From NCBI GenBank assembly GCA_030654395.1, contig JAURXM010000132.1:372001-436000 (forward strand): a stretch of DNA of 64,000 nt. Direction: 5' to 3'. Made by a program: the position numbers and the translations under genes. Positions 35,286-44,871 of the stretch are shown here, in pieces. Positions within the stretch are counted from its first letter, which is position 1. Every line of letters starts with the position of its first letter. Origin of the DNA: Aquabacterium sp. (GTDB lineage Bacteria; Pseudomonadota; Gammaproteobacteria; Burkholderiales; Burkholderiaceae_C). Under the pieces are notes generated by a model. It made no database searches and was not told where the DNA came from. It was given only the letters and a program-made list of their open reading frames with translations.

Positions 35286-37208
35286 ATGGACGTGATCAGC
35301 AACTTCGCCGCTCGCTATGAGCGGACCCGCGAAGAAGAATTCACCCTCGAGGAGTACCTCGAGATCTGTAAAACAGACAAGTCGGCCTATGCCACGGCGG
35401 CTGAGCGCATGCTCCAAGCCATCGGTGAGCCGCAGATGATTGACACGCGCAATGACCCGCGCTTGTCCCGCATCTTCACCAACAAGGTGATCAAGCTCTA
35501 TCCTGCATTTGAAGAGTTCTATGGCATGGAAGACGCCATCGAGCAGGTGGTGAGCTACTTCCGTCATGCCGCACAGGGTTTGGAAGAAAAGAAGCAGATT
35601 TTGTATTTGCTGGGCCCGGTGGGCGGCGGCAAGTCCTCGATTGCCGAGCGACTCAAACTGCTGGCCGAAAAAGTGCCTTTCTACGCTATCAAGGGCTCGC
35701 CAGTTAATGAGTCACCGTTGGGTTTGTTTGAGCCCAACGAAGACGGCCCCATCCTTGAAAAAGAATACGGCATCCCCAGCCGCTACCTGCAGCGCATCTT
35801 GAGCCCTTGGGCGGTCAAGCGTCTGGAAGAATTCGGCGGTGATATCCGCAAGTTCAGGGTCATCAAACGCTATCCGAGCATCCTCAAGCAGGTGGGTATT
35901 GCCAAGACGGAGCCTGGTGACGAGAACAACCAAGACATCAGCGCCTTGGTCGGTAAGGTTGACATCCGCAAGCTGGAAACTTATGCGCAGGATGACCCTG
36001 ATGCTTACAGCTACTCAGGCGGTCTGTGCTTGGCCAACCAAGGCTTGCTGGAGTTCGTTGAAATGTTCAAGGCGCCCATCAAGGTGCTGCACCCCTTGCT
36101 GACGGCCACGCAAGAGAGCAACTACAAAGGCACGGAAGGCTTCGGTGCGATCCCGTTTGACGGTGTGGTGCTGGCCCACTCCAATGAGAGTGAGTGGAAG
36201 GCGTTTCGCAACAACAAGAACAATGAAGCCTTCTTGGACCGCATCTACATCGTCAAGGTGCCGTATTGCCTGAGGGTGTCTGAGGAGATCAAGATCTACG
36301 AAAAGCTGGTGCGCACATCGTCTTTGTCAAAAGCACCATGCGCCCCTGGCACGCTCAAAATGATGAGCCAGTTTGCCATTCTCACGCGCCTAAAGGAGCC
36401 TGAAAATTCCAGCCTGTTCAGCAAGATGCAGGTGTATGACGGCGAAAACCTCAAAGACACCGACCCCAAGGCCAAGTCCATTCAAGAGTACCGTGACTAC
36501 GCGGGTGTCGACGAGGGCATGAGTGGCATCTCCACACGCTTTGCGTTCAAGATCATTTCCCGCGTGTTTAACTTTGACAGCATGGAGGTTGCGGCCAATC
36601 CGGTGCATTTGATGTACGTGTTGGAGCAGCAGATCGAGCGTGAGCAGTTCGCGCCTGAAACGGAGCAAAAGTACATCTCCTACATCAAGGAGTCGCTGGC
36701 GCCGCGCTATGCCGAGTTCATTGGCAAGGAGATTCAAACCGCGTATCTGGAGAGCTACTCCGAGTATGGGCAGAACATCTTCGATCGCTATGTGACCTAT
36801 GCCGATTACTGGATACAGGACCAGGAATACCGCGACACGGACACGGGCGAAATCTTCGACCGCGCCTCGCTGAACGGCGAGTTGGAGAAGATCGAAAAGC
36901 CTGCGGGCATCTCCAACCCGAAGGATTTCCGCAATGAGATCGTCAACTTCGTGTTGCGGGCACGTGCCAACAATGGCGGCAAGAATCCTTTGTGGACCAG
37001 CTACGAGAAGCTGCGCGTGGTGATCGAGAAGAAGATGTTCAGCAACACCGAAGAGTTGTTGCCGGTCATCAGCTTCAACGCCAAGGCCAGCAACGATGAA
37101 GTCAAAAAGCACGAGGACTTCGTCAATCGGATGGTGCAAAAGGGCTATACGGCCAAGCAAGTTCGCCTGCTGTGCGAGTGGTATCTGCGGGTTCGCAAGT
37201 CGTCTTGA
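35286..37208 (+). CDS. yeaG: PrkA/YeaG serine protein kinase (AAA-domain)
   Basis: The ATG at 35286 has a strong GGAGG 5 bases upstream, so it beats the track's GTG at 35271. The product has 640 residues, the normal size. The N-terminal AAA part carries Walker A 'YLLGPVGGGKSSIAERLK' near residue 110 and 'GLCLANQGLLEFVEMFKAPI'. The C-terminal part is the PrkA kinase-like domain ('YVTYADYWIQDQEYRDTDTG'). In enterobacteria YeaG works with YeaH in the response to sustained nitrogen starvation and stationary phase. It is followed by yeaH (57 bases) and spoVR/ycgB, the conserved three-gene stress operon. Confidence 0.93.
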   Translation: MDVISNFAARYERTREEEFTLEEYLEICKTDKSAYATAAERMLQAIGEPQMIDTRNDPRLSRIFTNKVIKLYPAFEEFYGMEDAIEQVVSYFRHAAQGLEEKKQILYLLGPVGGGKSSIAERLKLLAEKVPFYAIKGSPVNESPLGLFEPNEDGPILEKEYGIPSRYLQRILSPWAVKRLEEFGGDIRKFRVIKRYPSILKQVGIAKTEPGDENNQDISALVGKVDIRKLETYAQDDPDAYSYSGGLCLANQGLLEFVEMFKAPIKVLHPLLTATQESNYKGTEGFGAIPFDGVVLAHSNESEWKAFRNNKNNEAFLDRIYIVKVPYCLRVSEEIKIYEKLVRTSSLSKAPCAPGTLKMMSQFAILTRLKEPENSSLFSKMQVYDGENLKDTDPKAKSIQEYRDYAGVDEGMSGISTRFAFKIISRVFNFDSMEVAANPVHLMYVLEQQIEREQFAPETEQKYISYIKESLAPRYAEFIGKEIQTAYLESYSEYGQNIFDRYVTYADYWIQDQEYRDTDTGEIFDRASLNGELEKIEKPAGISNPKDFRNEIVNFVLRARANNGGKNPLWTSYEKLRVVIEKKMFSNTEELLPVISFNAKASNDEVKKHEDFVNRMVQKGYTAKQVRLLCEWYLRVRKSS

Positions 37209-37265
37209 TCTGAGCCCAGCTACCGGCACACAGTATCCACTAGAACGTGCAGAAACGGAATCCCG

Positions 37266-38564
37266 ATGCGGCAACACATCATTGACCGAAGGCTGGCGGG
37301 CAAGAACAAGTCCATCGGCAACCGAGAGCGCTTTCTACGTCGACACAAGGATCAGGTTCGGGAAGCGGTGCAGCGTGCCATCAATGGCCGCAGCATCCGC
37401 GACCTCGAAAAAGGTGAGGACATCACCATTCCCAAGCGCGACCTGACCGAGCCCATTTTCAGCCACGGGCAAGGCGGCATACGTGAGGTGATTCACCCCG
37501 GTAACAAGGACTACGTCAAGGGTGACCGCATCGAGAGACCACCCGGCGGTGGTGGCAAGGGCAGTGGCTCAGGCGATGCGAGCGATTCGGGCGAGGGCGA
37601 GGATGACTTCGTCTTCTCTCTGAGCAAAGAAGAGTTCATGCAGGTCTTCTTTGAGGATTTGGCTTTGCCCAATATGGTTCGCACGGCTTTGGCCGAAGTA
37701 CCTGAGTGGAAGAGTCACCGCGCTGGCTTCTCCAATGACGGCACGCCGAGTGCCTTGCATGTGGTGCGGTCGATGCGCGGCGCATTGGGGCGTCGTATTG
37801 CGCTGGGCGCCTCGTCACGCCGCGAAATCGAAGAGCTGCAAGCGCGTTTGCTCGTGCTGCGCAGTGAGGACGCAACGGGTGATGCAGCCTTGGTGCAAAA
37901 GCATGCCGCCGAGATCGAAGAGATCGAAGCGCGTTTGTCCCACCTGCGTGGACGGGTCAAAGCTATTCCGTTTCTCGACCCGATTGACCTGCGGTTTCGC
38001 AACAGAGTCAAGCAGCCGGTGCCGACCACCAAGGCCGTGATGTTCTGCGTGATGGACGTGTCCGGCTCAATGGACGAGCAGCGCAAGGAGTTGTCGAAAC
38101 GCTTTTTTATTCTGCTGTATTTGTTCTTGACGCGGCACTACGACAAGATTGAATTGGTGTTCATCCGACATCACACGCAGGCCCAAGAGGTGACCGAGGA
38201 AGAGTTCTTCCATGCGACTGAGACGGGGGGCACAGTGGTGTCAAGCGCCTTGGTGTTGCTCGATGAAATCATCCAGACACGCTACCCCACGAGCGAGTGG
38301 AACCTGTACGTGGCCCAAGCCAGCGATGGTGACAATTGGCACCATGACTCTAGCCGTTGCCGCGAATTGTTGGCTGACAAAATTTTGCCCTTGGTGCGTT
38401 ATTTTGCCTATGTGCAAGTGGCGCAAACCGAGCAGAACTTGTGGGATGAATACCTGCAGTTGAGTGAGACGCACAAGCAGTTTGCGATGCGCAAGGTGCT
38501 GGACGCATCGCAGATTTACCCGGTGTTCCGCGAGTTGTTCAAGAAGGAAGGGGTGGGCGCATGA
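37266..38564 (+). CDS. yeaH: YeaH/DUF444 protein with von Willebrand A-like domain
   Basis: A 432-residue DUF444 protein. The N-terminal 'IIDRRLAGKNKSIGNRERFL' and 'VRDKVREAVQ'-like basic region, the Gly-rich 'PPGGGGKGSGSGDASDSGEG' linker and a C-terminal vWA-like fold with a MIDAS-type 'CVMDVSGSMDEQRKELSKRF' are the diagnostic parts. It probably binds a partner through a metal site and acts with the PrkA kinase. The stop overlaps the spoVR start by 4 bases, so the last two genes are translationally coupled. The length matches E. coli YeaH (427). Confidence 0.92.
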   Translation: MRQHIIDRRLAGKNKSIGNRERFLRRHKDQVREAVQRAINGRSIRDLEKGEDITIPKRDLTEPIFSHGQGGIREVIHPGNKDYVKGDRIERPPGGGGKGSGSGDASDSGEGEDDFVFSLSKEEFMQVFFEDLALPNMVRTALAEVPEWKSHRAGFSNDGTPSALHVVRSMRGALGRRIALGASSRREIEELQARLLVLRSEDATGDAALVQKHAAEIEEIEARLSHLRGRVKAIPFLDPIDLRFRNRVKQPVPTTKAVMFCVMDVSGSMDEQRKELSKRFFILLYLFLTRHYDKIELVFIRHHTQAQEVTEEEFFHATETGGTVVSSALVLLDEIIQTRYPTSEWNLYVAQASDGDNWHHDSSRCRELLADKILPLVRYFAYVQVAQTEQNLWDEYLQLSETHKQFAMRKVLDASQIYPVFRELFKKEGVGA

Positions 38565-40105
38565 GTGCACAGCTTCAAAGCCATCAACTACCAGGCCCGT
38601 CTGACTGGTCGTTCGAGCTGATTGAGCAATACCACGATGTGATCCGGGCGACGGCCGAGCGTTTTAAGCTCGACACTTATCCCAATCAGCTTGAGATCAT
38701 CACGGCTGAACAAATGATGGATGCCTACGCCAGCGTCGGTATGCCTGTGAACTACAGGCACTGGTCGTATGGCAAAGAGTTCATCGCGACCGAGAAAAAT
38801 TACCGCCGTGGCTTCATGGGCTTGGCGTACGAGATCGTCATCAACTCGAACCCCTGCATCAGCTACCTGATGGAAGAAAATACCTTGGCCATGCAGGCTT
38901 TGGTGATTGCGCATGCGGCCTATGGTCACAACAGTTTTTTCAAAGGCAACTATCTGTTCAGGATGTGGACGGATGCGGGCTCTATCGTTGATTACTTGGT
39001 TTACGCCAAGAACTACGTGGCCCAGTGCGAGGAGCGCCATGGCATCGACGAGGTCGAGGCCTTGCTGGACTCTTGTCATGCGCTGATGAATCATGGGGTA
39101 GACCGCTATCGCAGGCCAGGTAAGTTGTCGCTGGATAAAGAGCTGGCACGCCGTGAAGAGCGCGAAAGCTATCTGCAGCAGCAGGTCAATGACCTGTGGC
39201 GCACGCTACCTCGTCGAGCGGATCGCCCTGAGGAAGACGCGGTGCGCCGCTTCCCTGCGGAGCCTCAAGAGAACCTGCTTTACTTCATCGAGAAACACGC
39301 GCCGCTGCTGGAGCCATGGCAGCGCGAGATTGTGCGCATCGTGCGCAAGGTGGCGCAGTACTTCTACCCGCAGCGCCAGACACAGGTGATGAATGAAGGC
39401 TGGGCCACTTTCTGGCATTACACCTTGCTCAACACCATGTATGACGACGGCCATCTGAGCGATGGCATGATGATCGAGTGGCTGCAGTCGCACACCAGCG
39501 TCGTGTTTCAGCCGCCTGTTGGGCACCGTGCTTACAGTGGTCTCAATCCGTATGCGCTTGGGTTTGCGATGTACACAGACCTCAAGCGCATTTGTGAGAA
39601 GCCAACCGAAGAGGACAGGCGTTGGTTCCCTGATTTTGCGGGCTCAGCCGAGGGCGCAGATCCTAAGGCCTATGCGTGGCTGCCGACCTTGGAGTATGCG
39701 ATGCGCAACTTCAAAGATGAGAGCTTCATCGGCCAGTACCTGTCGCCCAAGGTCATGCGGGACTTCCGTCTTTTTGCTATTCGCGATGATGAAGAAGAAA
39801 GCGAATACGAGGTCAGTGCCATCCATGATGAAAGTGGTTACCACGCCTTGCGTGAAGCACTGTCACGTCAATACGATATGAGCTCGCGTGAGCCCAATAT
39901 CCAAGTGTGGAGTGTGAACCTGCGTGGTGACCGGTCGTTGACCTTGCGCCATACCCAGCACAACAGCCGACCTTTGGCTGATGGTAGCCGCGAGGTACTC
40001 AAGCACGTGGCGCGGCTGTGGGGCTTCCCCGTGCACCTAGAGAGCGTCAATGGTGAGGGCGAAGTGCGCCAACAATGGACGGTGGCACCGGTTTCTAGCG
40101 ATTAA
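38561..40105 (+). CDS. ycgB: SpoVR/YcgB family protein
   Basis: A 514-residue SpoVR-family protein, starting with an ATGA overlap on yeaH. Typical segments are 'PNQLEIITAEQMMDAYASVG', 'HWSYGKEFIATEKNYRRGFM', 'MNEGWATFWHYTLLNTMYDD' and 'HDESGYHALREALSRQYDMS'. SpoVR is needed for spore cortex formation in Bacillus; in Gram-negatives its role is tied to the YeaG/YeaH stress pathway, but the biochemistry is unknown. The conserved His and Glu residues suggest a metal site (inference). The next gene is convergent, 32 bases away. Confidence 0.92.
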   Translation: MSAQLQSHQLPGPSDWSFELIEQYHDVIRATAERFKLDTYPNQLEIITAEQMMDAYASVGMPVNYRHWSYGKEFIATEKNYRRGFMGLAYEIVINSNPCISYLMEENTLAMQALVIAHAAYGHNSFFKGNYLFRMWTDAGSIVDYLVYAKNYVAQCEERHGIDEVEALLDSCHALMNHGVDRYRRPGKLSLDKELARREERESYLQQQVNDLWRTLPRRADRPEEDAVRRFPAEPQENLLYFIEKHAPLLEPWQREIVRIVRKVAQYFYPQRQTQVMNEGWATFWHYTLLNTMYDDGHLSDGMMIEWLQSHTSVVFQPPVGHRAYSGLNPYALGFAMYTDLKRICEKPTEEDRRWFPDFAGSAEGADPKAYAWLPTLEYAMRNFKDESFIGQYLSPKVMRDFRLFAIRDDEEESEYEVSAIHDESGYHALREALSRQYDMSSREPNIQVWSVNLRGDRSLTLRHTQHNSRPLADGSREVLKHVARLWGFPVHLESVNGEGEVRQQWTVAPVSSD

Positions 40106-40137
40106 GGTGGCTGGGCGGCTTGGCCGCTCTTGGCCCA

Positions 40138-40500
40138 TCAGGTCATCTTCAGTACTTTGCGGATGCCCTGTAACAGGACATCGTCTTTGTGCGGCTTGAC
40201 GATCCATGCAAGCACACCACAGGTTTTGGCTTGTGCTTTCAGCTCCGGGCTTGTTTGTGTGGTCAACATGAAAATGGGCGTGGTGTAGCCCTGCGTCTTG
40301 ATGTGCCCACACATCGTGAGGCCGTCCATGCCCGGCATGTTGAGGTCAGAGATGACCAGATCGATCGCATGGGCGGCCATCATTTCCAGCCCTTGCTCGC
40401 CGTTTTCTGCCTCAACGACCTCAAACCCTTGCGGTATCAGCAGGTCTTTTAAGGTGTCACGCATGGTCTTGGCATCGTCGACAACGAGAATTCTAGGCAT
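40138..40500 (-). CDS. Stand-alone CheY-like response regulator receiver
   Basis: The ATG at 40500 ('MPRILVVDDAKTMRDTLKDL') overlaps the GGDEF gene's stop by 8 bases and gives a 120-residue single receiver domain; the 16 residues upstream in the track are dispensable. The acidic pair 'VVDDA', the phospho-Asp in 'DLVISDLNMPGMDG', the conserved Thr in 'FMLTTQTSPE' and the Lys in 'AWIVKPHK' are all present, so it should be phosphorylatable. It has no output domain. It is the third gene in a coupled module with a CheX-like protein and a diguanylate cyclase. Its partner kinase is not here. Confidence 0.88.
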   Translation of the reverse strand: MPRILVVDDAKTMRDTLKDLLIPQGFEVVEAENGEQGLEMMAAHAIDLVISDLNMPGMDGLTMCGHIKTQGYTTPIFMLTTQTSPELKAQAKTCGVLAWIVKPHKDDVLLQGIRKVLKMT

Positions 40501-41932
40501 GTGCGCCCCCTTCAATCGGTGTTGGTGCGTCGGCATTTGTAGACTCAAAACACACCTTGTTTTTCCCGCTCTGTTTGGCTGCGTACAAGTATTTGTCAGC
40601 CCTGACTATCACGGAATCCAGGGTGTCATTTCTTGTGCAAAAAGACAAGCCGCAACTGGTTGTGACGCGCAGCATTTTGCCGCCACCCACGTCTATTTCA
40701 GTCTGTTCGAGCTTCTTGCGAATGCGTTCAGCGACGATGTACCCACTTTGCGGATGAGTGTCGTTGCTGGGCAGGGCCAAGATGAATTCTTCACCGCCAT
40801 AGCGCACCGCAATATCTGTGTCGCGGGTGCTTTTTAAGATGATGTTACCGAATTCTTTGATGACCTGATCACCGACGCCATGGCCATAGGTGTCGTTGAC
40901 ACTTTTGAAGTTGTCGATGTCAAACATGACAATGGCCAGCTCTTTGAGGTTGCCTCTTTTGGATGATGCGATCAAGCGGCTGATGCTGTCGTTCATGAAC
41001 AGGCGCGTATACAAGCCCGATAGCGGATCACGGATGGCGCACTCATACAAGGCTTGTGCTTGTTTGCCAAGCAACACTGCTTTTTCAATTTGCTGTAAGG
41101 CCAGTTGGCTACCGGTGTTGTCTTCCATGATGACCATGTAGCGGTCAACAAGGCCTTCATTGATGATGGGCTGGAAGCGGGTCTTAATCCAGTTTCCGTA
41201 CTCATTCAGGCCAGCAATCTTCAACTGACTGATCGTATTGAATGAGGCTTCATTGCGGGTGAACTGTTCAACGGGTTGGCCCGTGCAATCACGCAGCATG
41301 TCGAAGGCGACGCTGATTTCACTTTGAAGATCCGGGTTGTCGGTGATTAAGACTTCCCGAAGTGACTCGCCATTCAGCGTGCGTTTGTTGAGCAAGACAT
41401 GGCAATATTCTGATAGCACTTCTGTGATGTAACCGTGTCGGTTCATGACCATCAGCCCGAGCGGGATGCTGGAGAAAATGCTCATCAACTTCAGTTCGGA
41501 CTGGTACAGACCGGACAGGTCATCGCCAATGATAGATATCACTTGACCTTCAGCCTCGCTGACATGATCAGGCTTGAAGATGCGCCAAAAGAAGGGCTTG
41601 GCTGTTTGGTCGGCGCTGACGCTGGCAACCTCTAGTTTGAAGCGGGCATGGGTGTCGCTGTCGGGGCTGGTGCGCAGATAATTGAAATGATGCAACAAGA
41701 TGGCGCGGTTTTCAGTGCTGAAAAACGAAGCAAAATCCAAGTGCAAAGCGTCTTCCATTGAGCAGCCGACCAAATCACAGAAGGCTTTGTTGGCCCTGAT
41801 GATGCGGTTGTCTTGATTCAGAACGGCAAAAACACTGGGGATATCGTCGATTATTTTTTCGCTGTATTCGCAAGCACTCTCCAGCATGGACAGCACACGG
41901 TGCGAGGCCAGTAGTTCATTGTGGTTGCTCAT
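40493..41932 (-). CDS. PAS-PAS-GGDEF diguanylate cyclase
   Basis: A 479-residue protein without obvious membrane segments, so it is cytoplasmic. The first PAS domain is near residues 25-130 ('VFAVLNQDNRIIRANKAFCD'), the second near 150-270 ('IPLGLMVMNRHGYITEVLSE'). The C-terminal GGDEF domain has the active-site 'RYGGEEFILALP' and an inhibitory I-site RxxD ('RDTD') five residues before it, so it should make cyclic di-GMP and be product-inhibited. The start overlaps the CheX-like stop by 4 bases, and the end overlaps the CheY-like start by 8. Cyclic di-GMP typically controls motility and adhesion, and the flagellar cluster begins about 3 kb away. Confidence 0.9.
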   Translation of the reverse strand: MSNHNELLASHRVLSMLESACEYSEKIIDDIPSVFAVLNQDNRIIRANKAFCDLVGCSMEDALHLDFASFFSTENRAILLHHFNYLRTSPDSDTHARFKLEVASVSADQTAKPFFWRIFKPDHVSEAEGQVISIIGDDLSGLYQSELKLMSIFSSIPLGLMVMNRHGYITEVLSEYCHVLLNKRTLNGESLREVLITDNPDLQSEISVAFDMLRDCTGQPVEQFTRNEASFNTISQLKIAGLNEYGNWIKTRFQPIINEGLVDRYMVIMEDNTGSQLALQQIEKAVLLGKQAQALYECAIRDPLSGLYTRLFMNDSISRLIASSKRGNLKELAIVMFDIDNFKSVNDTYGHGVGDQVIKEFGNIILKSTRDTDIAVRYGGEEFILALPSNDTHPQSGYIVAERIRKKLEQTEIDVGGGKMLRVTTSCGLSFCTRNDTLDSVIVRADKYLYAAKQSGKNKVCFESTNADAPTPIEGGAHA

Positions 41933-42516
41933 AGGAAGTCCAGCTCGCCTTCTTGTGAAGGTTCATCACTTGGCTTGATATGTGATAAATCTTGCGGTGA
42001 TGTCAGCTCAACGTAGCAACTGCAATACACCGATCCAAAGGGCCCATCTAGTTGCCAGAAGTCACCAAATTTGGCCAAGGCGCCTTGGGCTAATTTGTAG
42101 TCAGCATAAATTTCGTTGATGCCTCGGGTGCACAAAGGCACGCTCATCCCCATGGCGATGTGGTGCGCATCAAATATCCGGCACACACGCCCCCCCATTT
42201 GGTTGCTGAACTCCTTCATGAAGTCGATCAACTGCTTGTCCACCAAATTCTGCTCGCTACAGCCTTTGCTCAAACGGTAGGCGCGTATTTGCTCAGGGTT
42301 GAAGTGAACTTTGAGCACGACACGCAGCTCGGCGCTGGTCAGCAGCACCATCACGATATAGCGTTTGAGAACCTGCCCCAGCTTGTGGTTTTCGGGGGCG
42401 GCGATCAAGGTGATCTCTTCGCCGTTGAAGTATTGGCTGGCTTGCACAACAGAGGCATCGCGTAACAGCACGCGCAGGTTGTCGGTGGACGCTTGTGATG
42501 TGTCCTCACCGGCCAT
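41929..42516 (-). CDS. CheX-like chemotaxis phosphatase domain protein (tentative)
   Basis: A 195-residue soluble protein. I recognise it only weakly. The middle resembles CheC/CheX/FliY phosphatases: 'AELRVVLKVHFNPEQIRAY' like the first strand pair, then the active-site pattern ExxN in 'LIDFMKEFSNQMGGRVCRIF', then 'AMGMSVPLCTRGI'. If so, it would dephosphorylate a receiver such as the CheY-like protein encoded two genes downstream. It is the first gene of the module, coupled to the cyclase by an ATGA overlap. The C-terminal tail is acidic and ends 'EGELDFL'. The alternative is an unrelated conserved hypothetical. The 142-base gap upstream shows no strong promoter. Confidence 0.55.
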   Translation of the reverse strand: MAGEDTSQASTDNLRVLLRDASVVQASQYFNGEEITLIAAPENHKLGQVLKRYIVMVLLTSAELRVVLKVHFNPEQIRAYRLSKGCSEQNLVDKQLIDFMKEFSNQMGGRVCRIFDAHHIAMGMSVPLCTRGINEIYADYKLAQGALAKFGDFWQLDGPFGSVYCSCYVELTSPQDLSHIKPSDEPSQEGELDFL

Positions 42517-42658
42517 GGTGGGGCCCTGGTGTCAGCATGAAAGGCAATGTGTTCATCTTGGACTTTCTGAATCTGATCTTGTTAACGGCAGACCTGGCTG
42601 AGGCTTGAGTGTTTGTCGGGTTGCCTGCTAATCAAGGGGGCATACTGTGACATGGTGC

Positions 42659-44635
42659 TCACATTCCGCTGTCTTCTAATTCAAGTAGCATGCTGTCCAC
42701 TGCCCGCTGCATCAGGCTGCGGTCCTCTAAATCGGTGGCCAGTCCTTCTGTGCGCAAACGCACCAAGGCGCTGCGCGTCATCGAGTGCAAACGACCAAGC
42801 TTGTCGCTAGTGAACATGAAGAACTGCCTGTTCGCGCTGACCCACAGCAAGTGCACTGTGGTCCATTGGCCTTGCATCAAAACCTTGCACCACATGCCTT
42901 TTCGCAAGGTGTCAACCCATTGTGTTGGCGCTGAATCACTGCCTAGGTTGGCTGCGTTGTCGCCGTACAGCATGGGGACGGTCGGTAGGCTGCCCAAATT
43001 GGTGTCAAGGTCGGGGCGGGGTGGCGGTAAGGTCGTTTCATCGCGGGCCATCTCTGCCTTCATTTGGCGTACGAGTTCTGCGGGGGATGGTTCTGCCTTT
43101 GGCTTGACTGGCGCAGGTGTTGCTCTCAGATGGTGGCTGTGAACACCCATCAGTTTGTCTAAGATGGCAGTTTGTTGATCCGTGGGCATGTTGATGACCG
43201 CCATGCCGCGTTGTAGTCGCTTGATCAGGTCGGGTAGTGACAGTCTGAGTGCATCACGTTCGGCCATGGTGGTTGGGGCCTGCAGGCTTTGGATCAAGTC
43301 GTCCACCGTGATCAACATGAGGTTGGCGTCATCTTGTGGGTCGCTGCTGTCTGTCATGGTATGCGTTAACACGTCCACCCACGGGCCTAACAAGAATGCC
43401 TTGATGCTGCCTTTGATGGTGGACTGCGCCAATTGTTGCTCGACTTGTTGACGCAACATGGGTTGGAGGGTCAGCCTGTGGTCGGCATCCTCAAGCTCAG
43501 AGATGGCGTGTTGGGTGTTTTGCAGCTGTGCATGACTTTGTTGCTCAATGAATGTTTGAACGTCACCCAGCGTGTCATCAAACAAGCGAGAGTCGGGTGC
43601 TGGGTCTTGCGCCAGCCGCTGCACAAGAGGTGAGAGGAACTCGGCAAAGTCAGTGAGGCCTGCGTCACCCGGTTCGCTGTAGCCGCTGGCATAGGCGGCT
43701 ACTTGGTTGATCAATTGCCAAGTCGGATGCCGGTCGGATCTCAGCAGTTGGGGGTCTTGCGTGGCGACATGCAGCACCGACGGCGCCAGCATACTGATCA
43801 TATTTTTGACAGCAGGTTGCAATGCCTCGTCTGTGTCGATTTGCTTGAATAGGCGCGTCAACATGTGCAGTGCAGCTTGATCTGTTGGATGCGGGTTGCT
43901 GCCGGCTTGCGCCACACGGCCGATCAGGCTCTGCAGGGCGCCCGGTTGTGTGACATTGATGGCACCCGGCGGCTGGGGACGGGGTATCGTCACGGCACGG
44001 TAAGCCAGTGGCTTGATACCCATTTGACGCAGCCGCTCGCATGCTTGTGCATACAGCGCACGCAATAACGTGGCCAGTTGGCGACCCATGATGCGCAGCA
44101 ACATATCGCGCTCGCCGCTGGACAAGGGCAGGTTGCGCGTGGCCTCACTCAGTGCGCGTGCATAGACCGCAGGTCTGAATGGGTTGGCGTGGGTTCTCAG
44201 GGTTTGCTCACCCTGCAAAATGGCTGTGAAGGACTGCAGTTCGCGTAGCTCCCATTCAGCGCTCAGGTCAATCAGTTGCACGGTGCGTGATATCTCGATC
44301 TCGCGCTCAGCCTGAGCTTCATCGACCAAGGTCAACTCCGTGATATTCAGGGCGTTGGCTTGGCTGGTGCTGGCTGGTGCCTTTTCGGCGTGGATGGCCT
44401 GTTCCGTGCGCACTTCGCTTTGAACCTGTTGTTCAAACGCGGCTTCTAGTTTGCCTTTGTGGGTTTGCACCGCCTCGGACACTTGGAACAAGAGGTTGCG
44501 GTCCGGCGCCATGGCGATATCGGCGCTGGATGCGCGCAAGGCTGCCTGTGTTTGCTCAAGGAGCTGTCGCGCCAAATCTGGCGTGCGCGCAAGCACGTGC
44601 TCGCAATGACTTCGGAAAGGATGCTGGTCAGCCAT
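42659..44635 (-). CDS. DUF1631 family protein
   Basis: A 658-residue soluble protein matching DUF1631, common in beta- and gammaproteobacteria. Recognisable blocks are 'RHPTWQLINQVAAYASGY', 'FLLGPWVDVLTHTM' and a C-terminal PilZ-like or beta-rich segment ('GMWCKVLMQGQWTTVHLLWV', 'FTSDKLGRLHSMTRSALVRL'). The function is unknown; some members have been wrongly named thymidine phosphorylase. A PilZ-like end and the location between a diguanylate cyclase module and the flagellar cluster suggest a role in c-di-GMP signalling, which is inference. It is divergent from flhB with a 236-base gap. Confidence 0.75.
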   Translation of the reverse strand: MADQHPFRSHCEHVLARTPDLARQLLEQTQAALRASSADIAMAPDRNLLFQVSEAVQTHKGKLEAAFEQQVQSEVRTEQAIHAEKAPASTSQANALNITELTLVDEAQAEREIEISRTVQLIDLSAEWELRELQSFTAILQGEQTLRTHANPFRPAVYARALSEATRNLPLSSGERDMLLRIMGRQLATLLRALYAQACERLRQMGIKPLAYRAVTIPRPQPPGAINVTQPGALQSLIGRVAQAGSNPHPTDQAALHMLTRLFKQIDTDEALQPAVKNMISMLAPSVLHVATQDPQLLRSDRHPTWQLINQVAAYASGYSEPGDAGLTDFAEFLSPLVQRLAQDPAPDSRLFDDTLGDVQTFIEQQSHAQLQNTQHAISELEDADHRLTLQPMLRQQVEQQLAQSTIKGSIKAFLLGPWVDVLTHTMTDSSDPQDDANLMLITVDDLIQSLQAPTTMAERDALRLSLPDLIKRLQRGMAVINMPTDQQTAILDKLMGVHSHHLRATPAPVKPKAEPSPAELVRQMKAEMARDETTLPPPRPDLDTNLGSLPTVPMLYGDNAANLGSDSAPTQWVDTLRKGMWCKVLMQGQWTTVHLLWVSANRQFFMFTSDKLGRLHSMTRSALVRLRTEGLATDLEDRSLMQRAVDSMLLELEDSGM

Positions 44636-44748
44636 CTTGTCATCCTATGGAAAGCCAGTTCTTGTGAAAAGGTGAAGTGATACAGCCTTTCGTGTCTTTC
44701 GTGCTGACTGGCTGATATCTGGTAACTGTGATGTTTGTCACACAAATA

Positions 44749-44764
44749 AGGCCAGCCTCTTGCG
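44749..44764 (+). promoter_or_regulatory. Weak sigma-54-like -24/-12 element upstream of flhB
   Basis: The sequence AGGCCAGCCTCTTGCG has GG and GC separated by exactly ten bases and ends in TTGC, the layout of a sigma-54 promoter. The -24 half (AGGCCAG) deviates from TGGCACG. It lies about 108 bases before the flhB start, in the DUF1631-flhB gap, which shows no sigma-28 motif. It could be chance. Confidence 0.25.
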
Positions 44765-44871
44765 CAAAGCAAAACGCAGATGGAATAGACGGATGTGCAC
44801 CCCTCTTATTCGGCTCAAGATTTCCCGGCACTCGCGAAGAATGGCCCATAAGCAGCAGTTCCTCGCAAACC

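Noticed and set aside
42160-42465. Plus-strand ORF opposite the CheX-like gene
   Set aside because: Antisense shadow with no family-like features.
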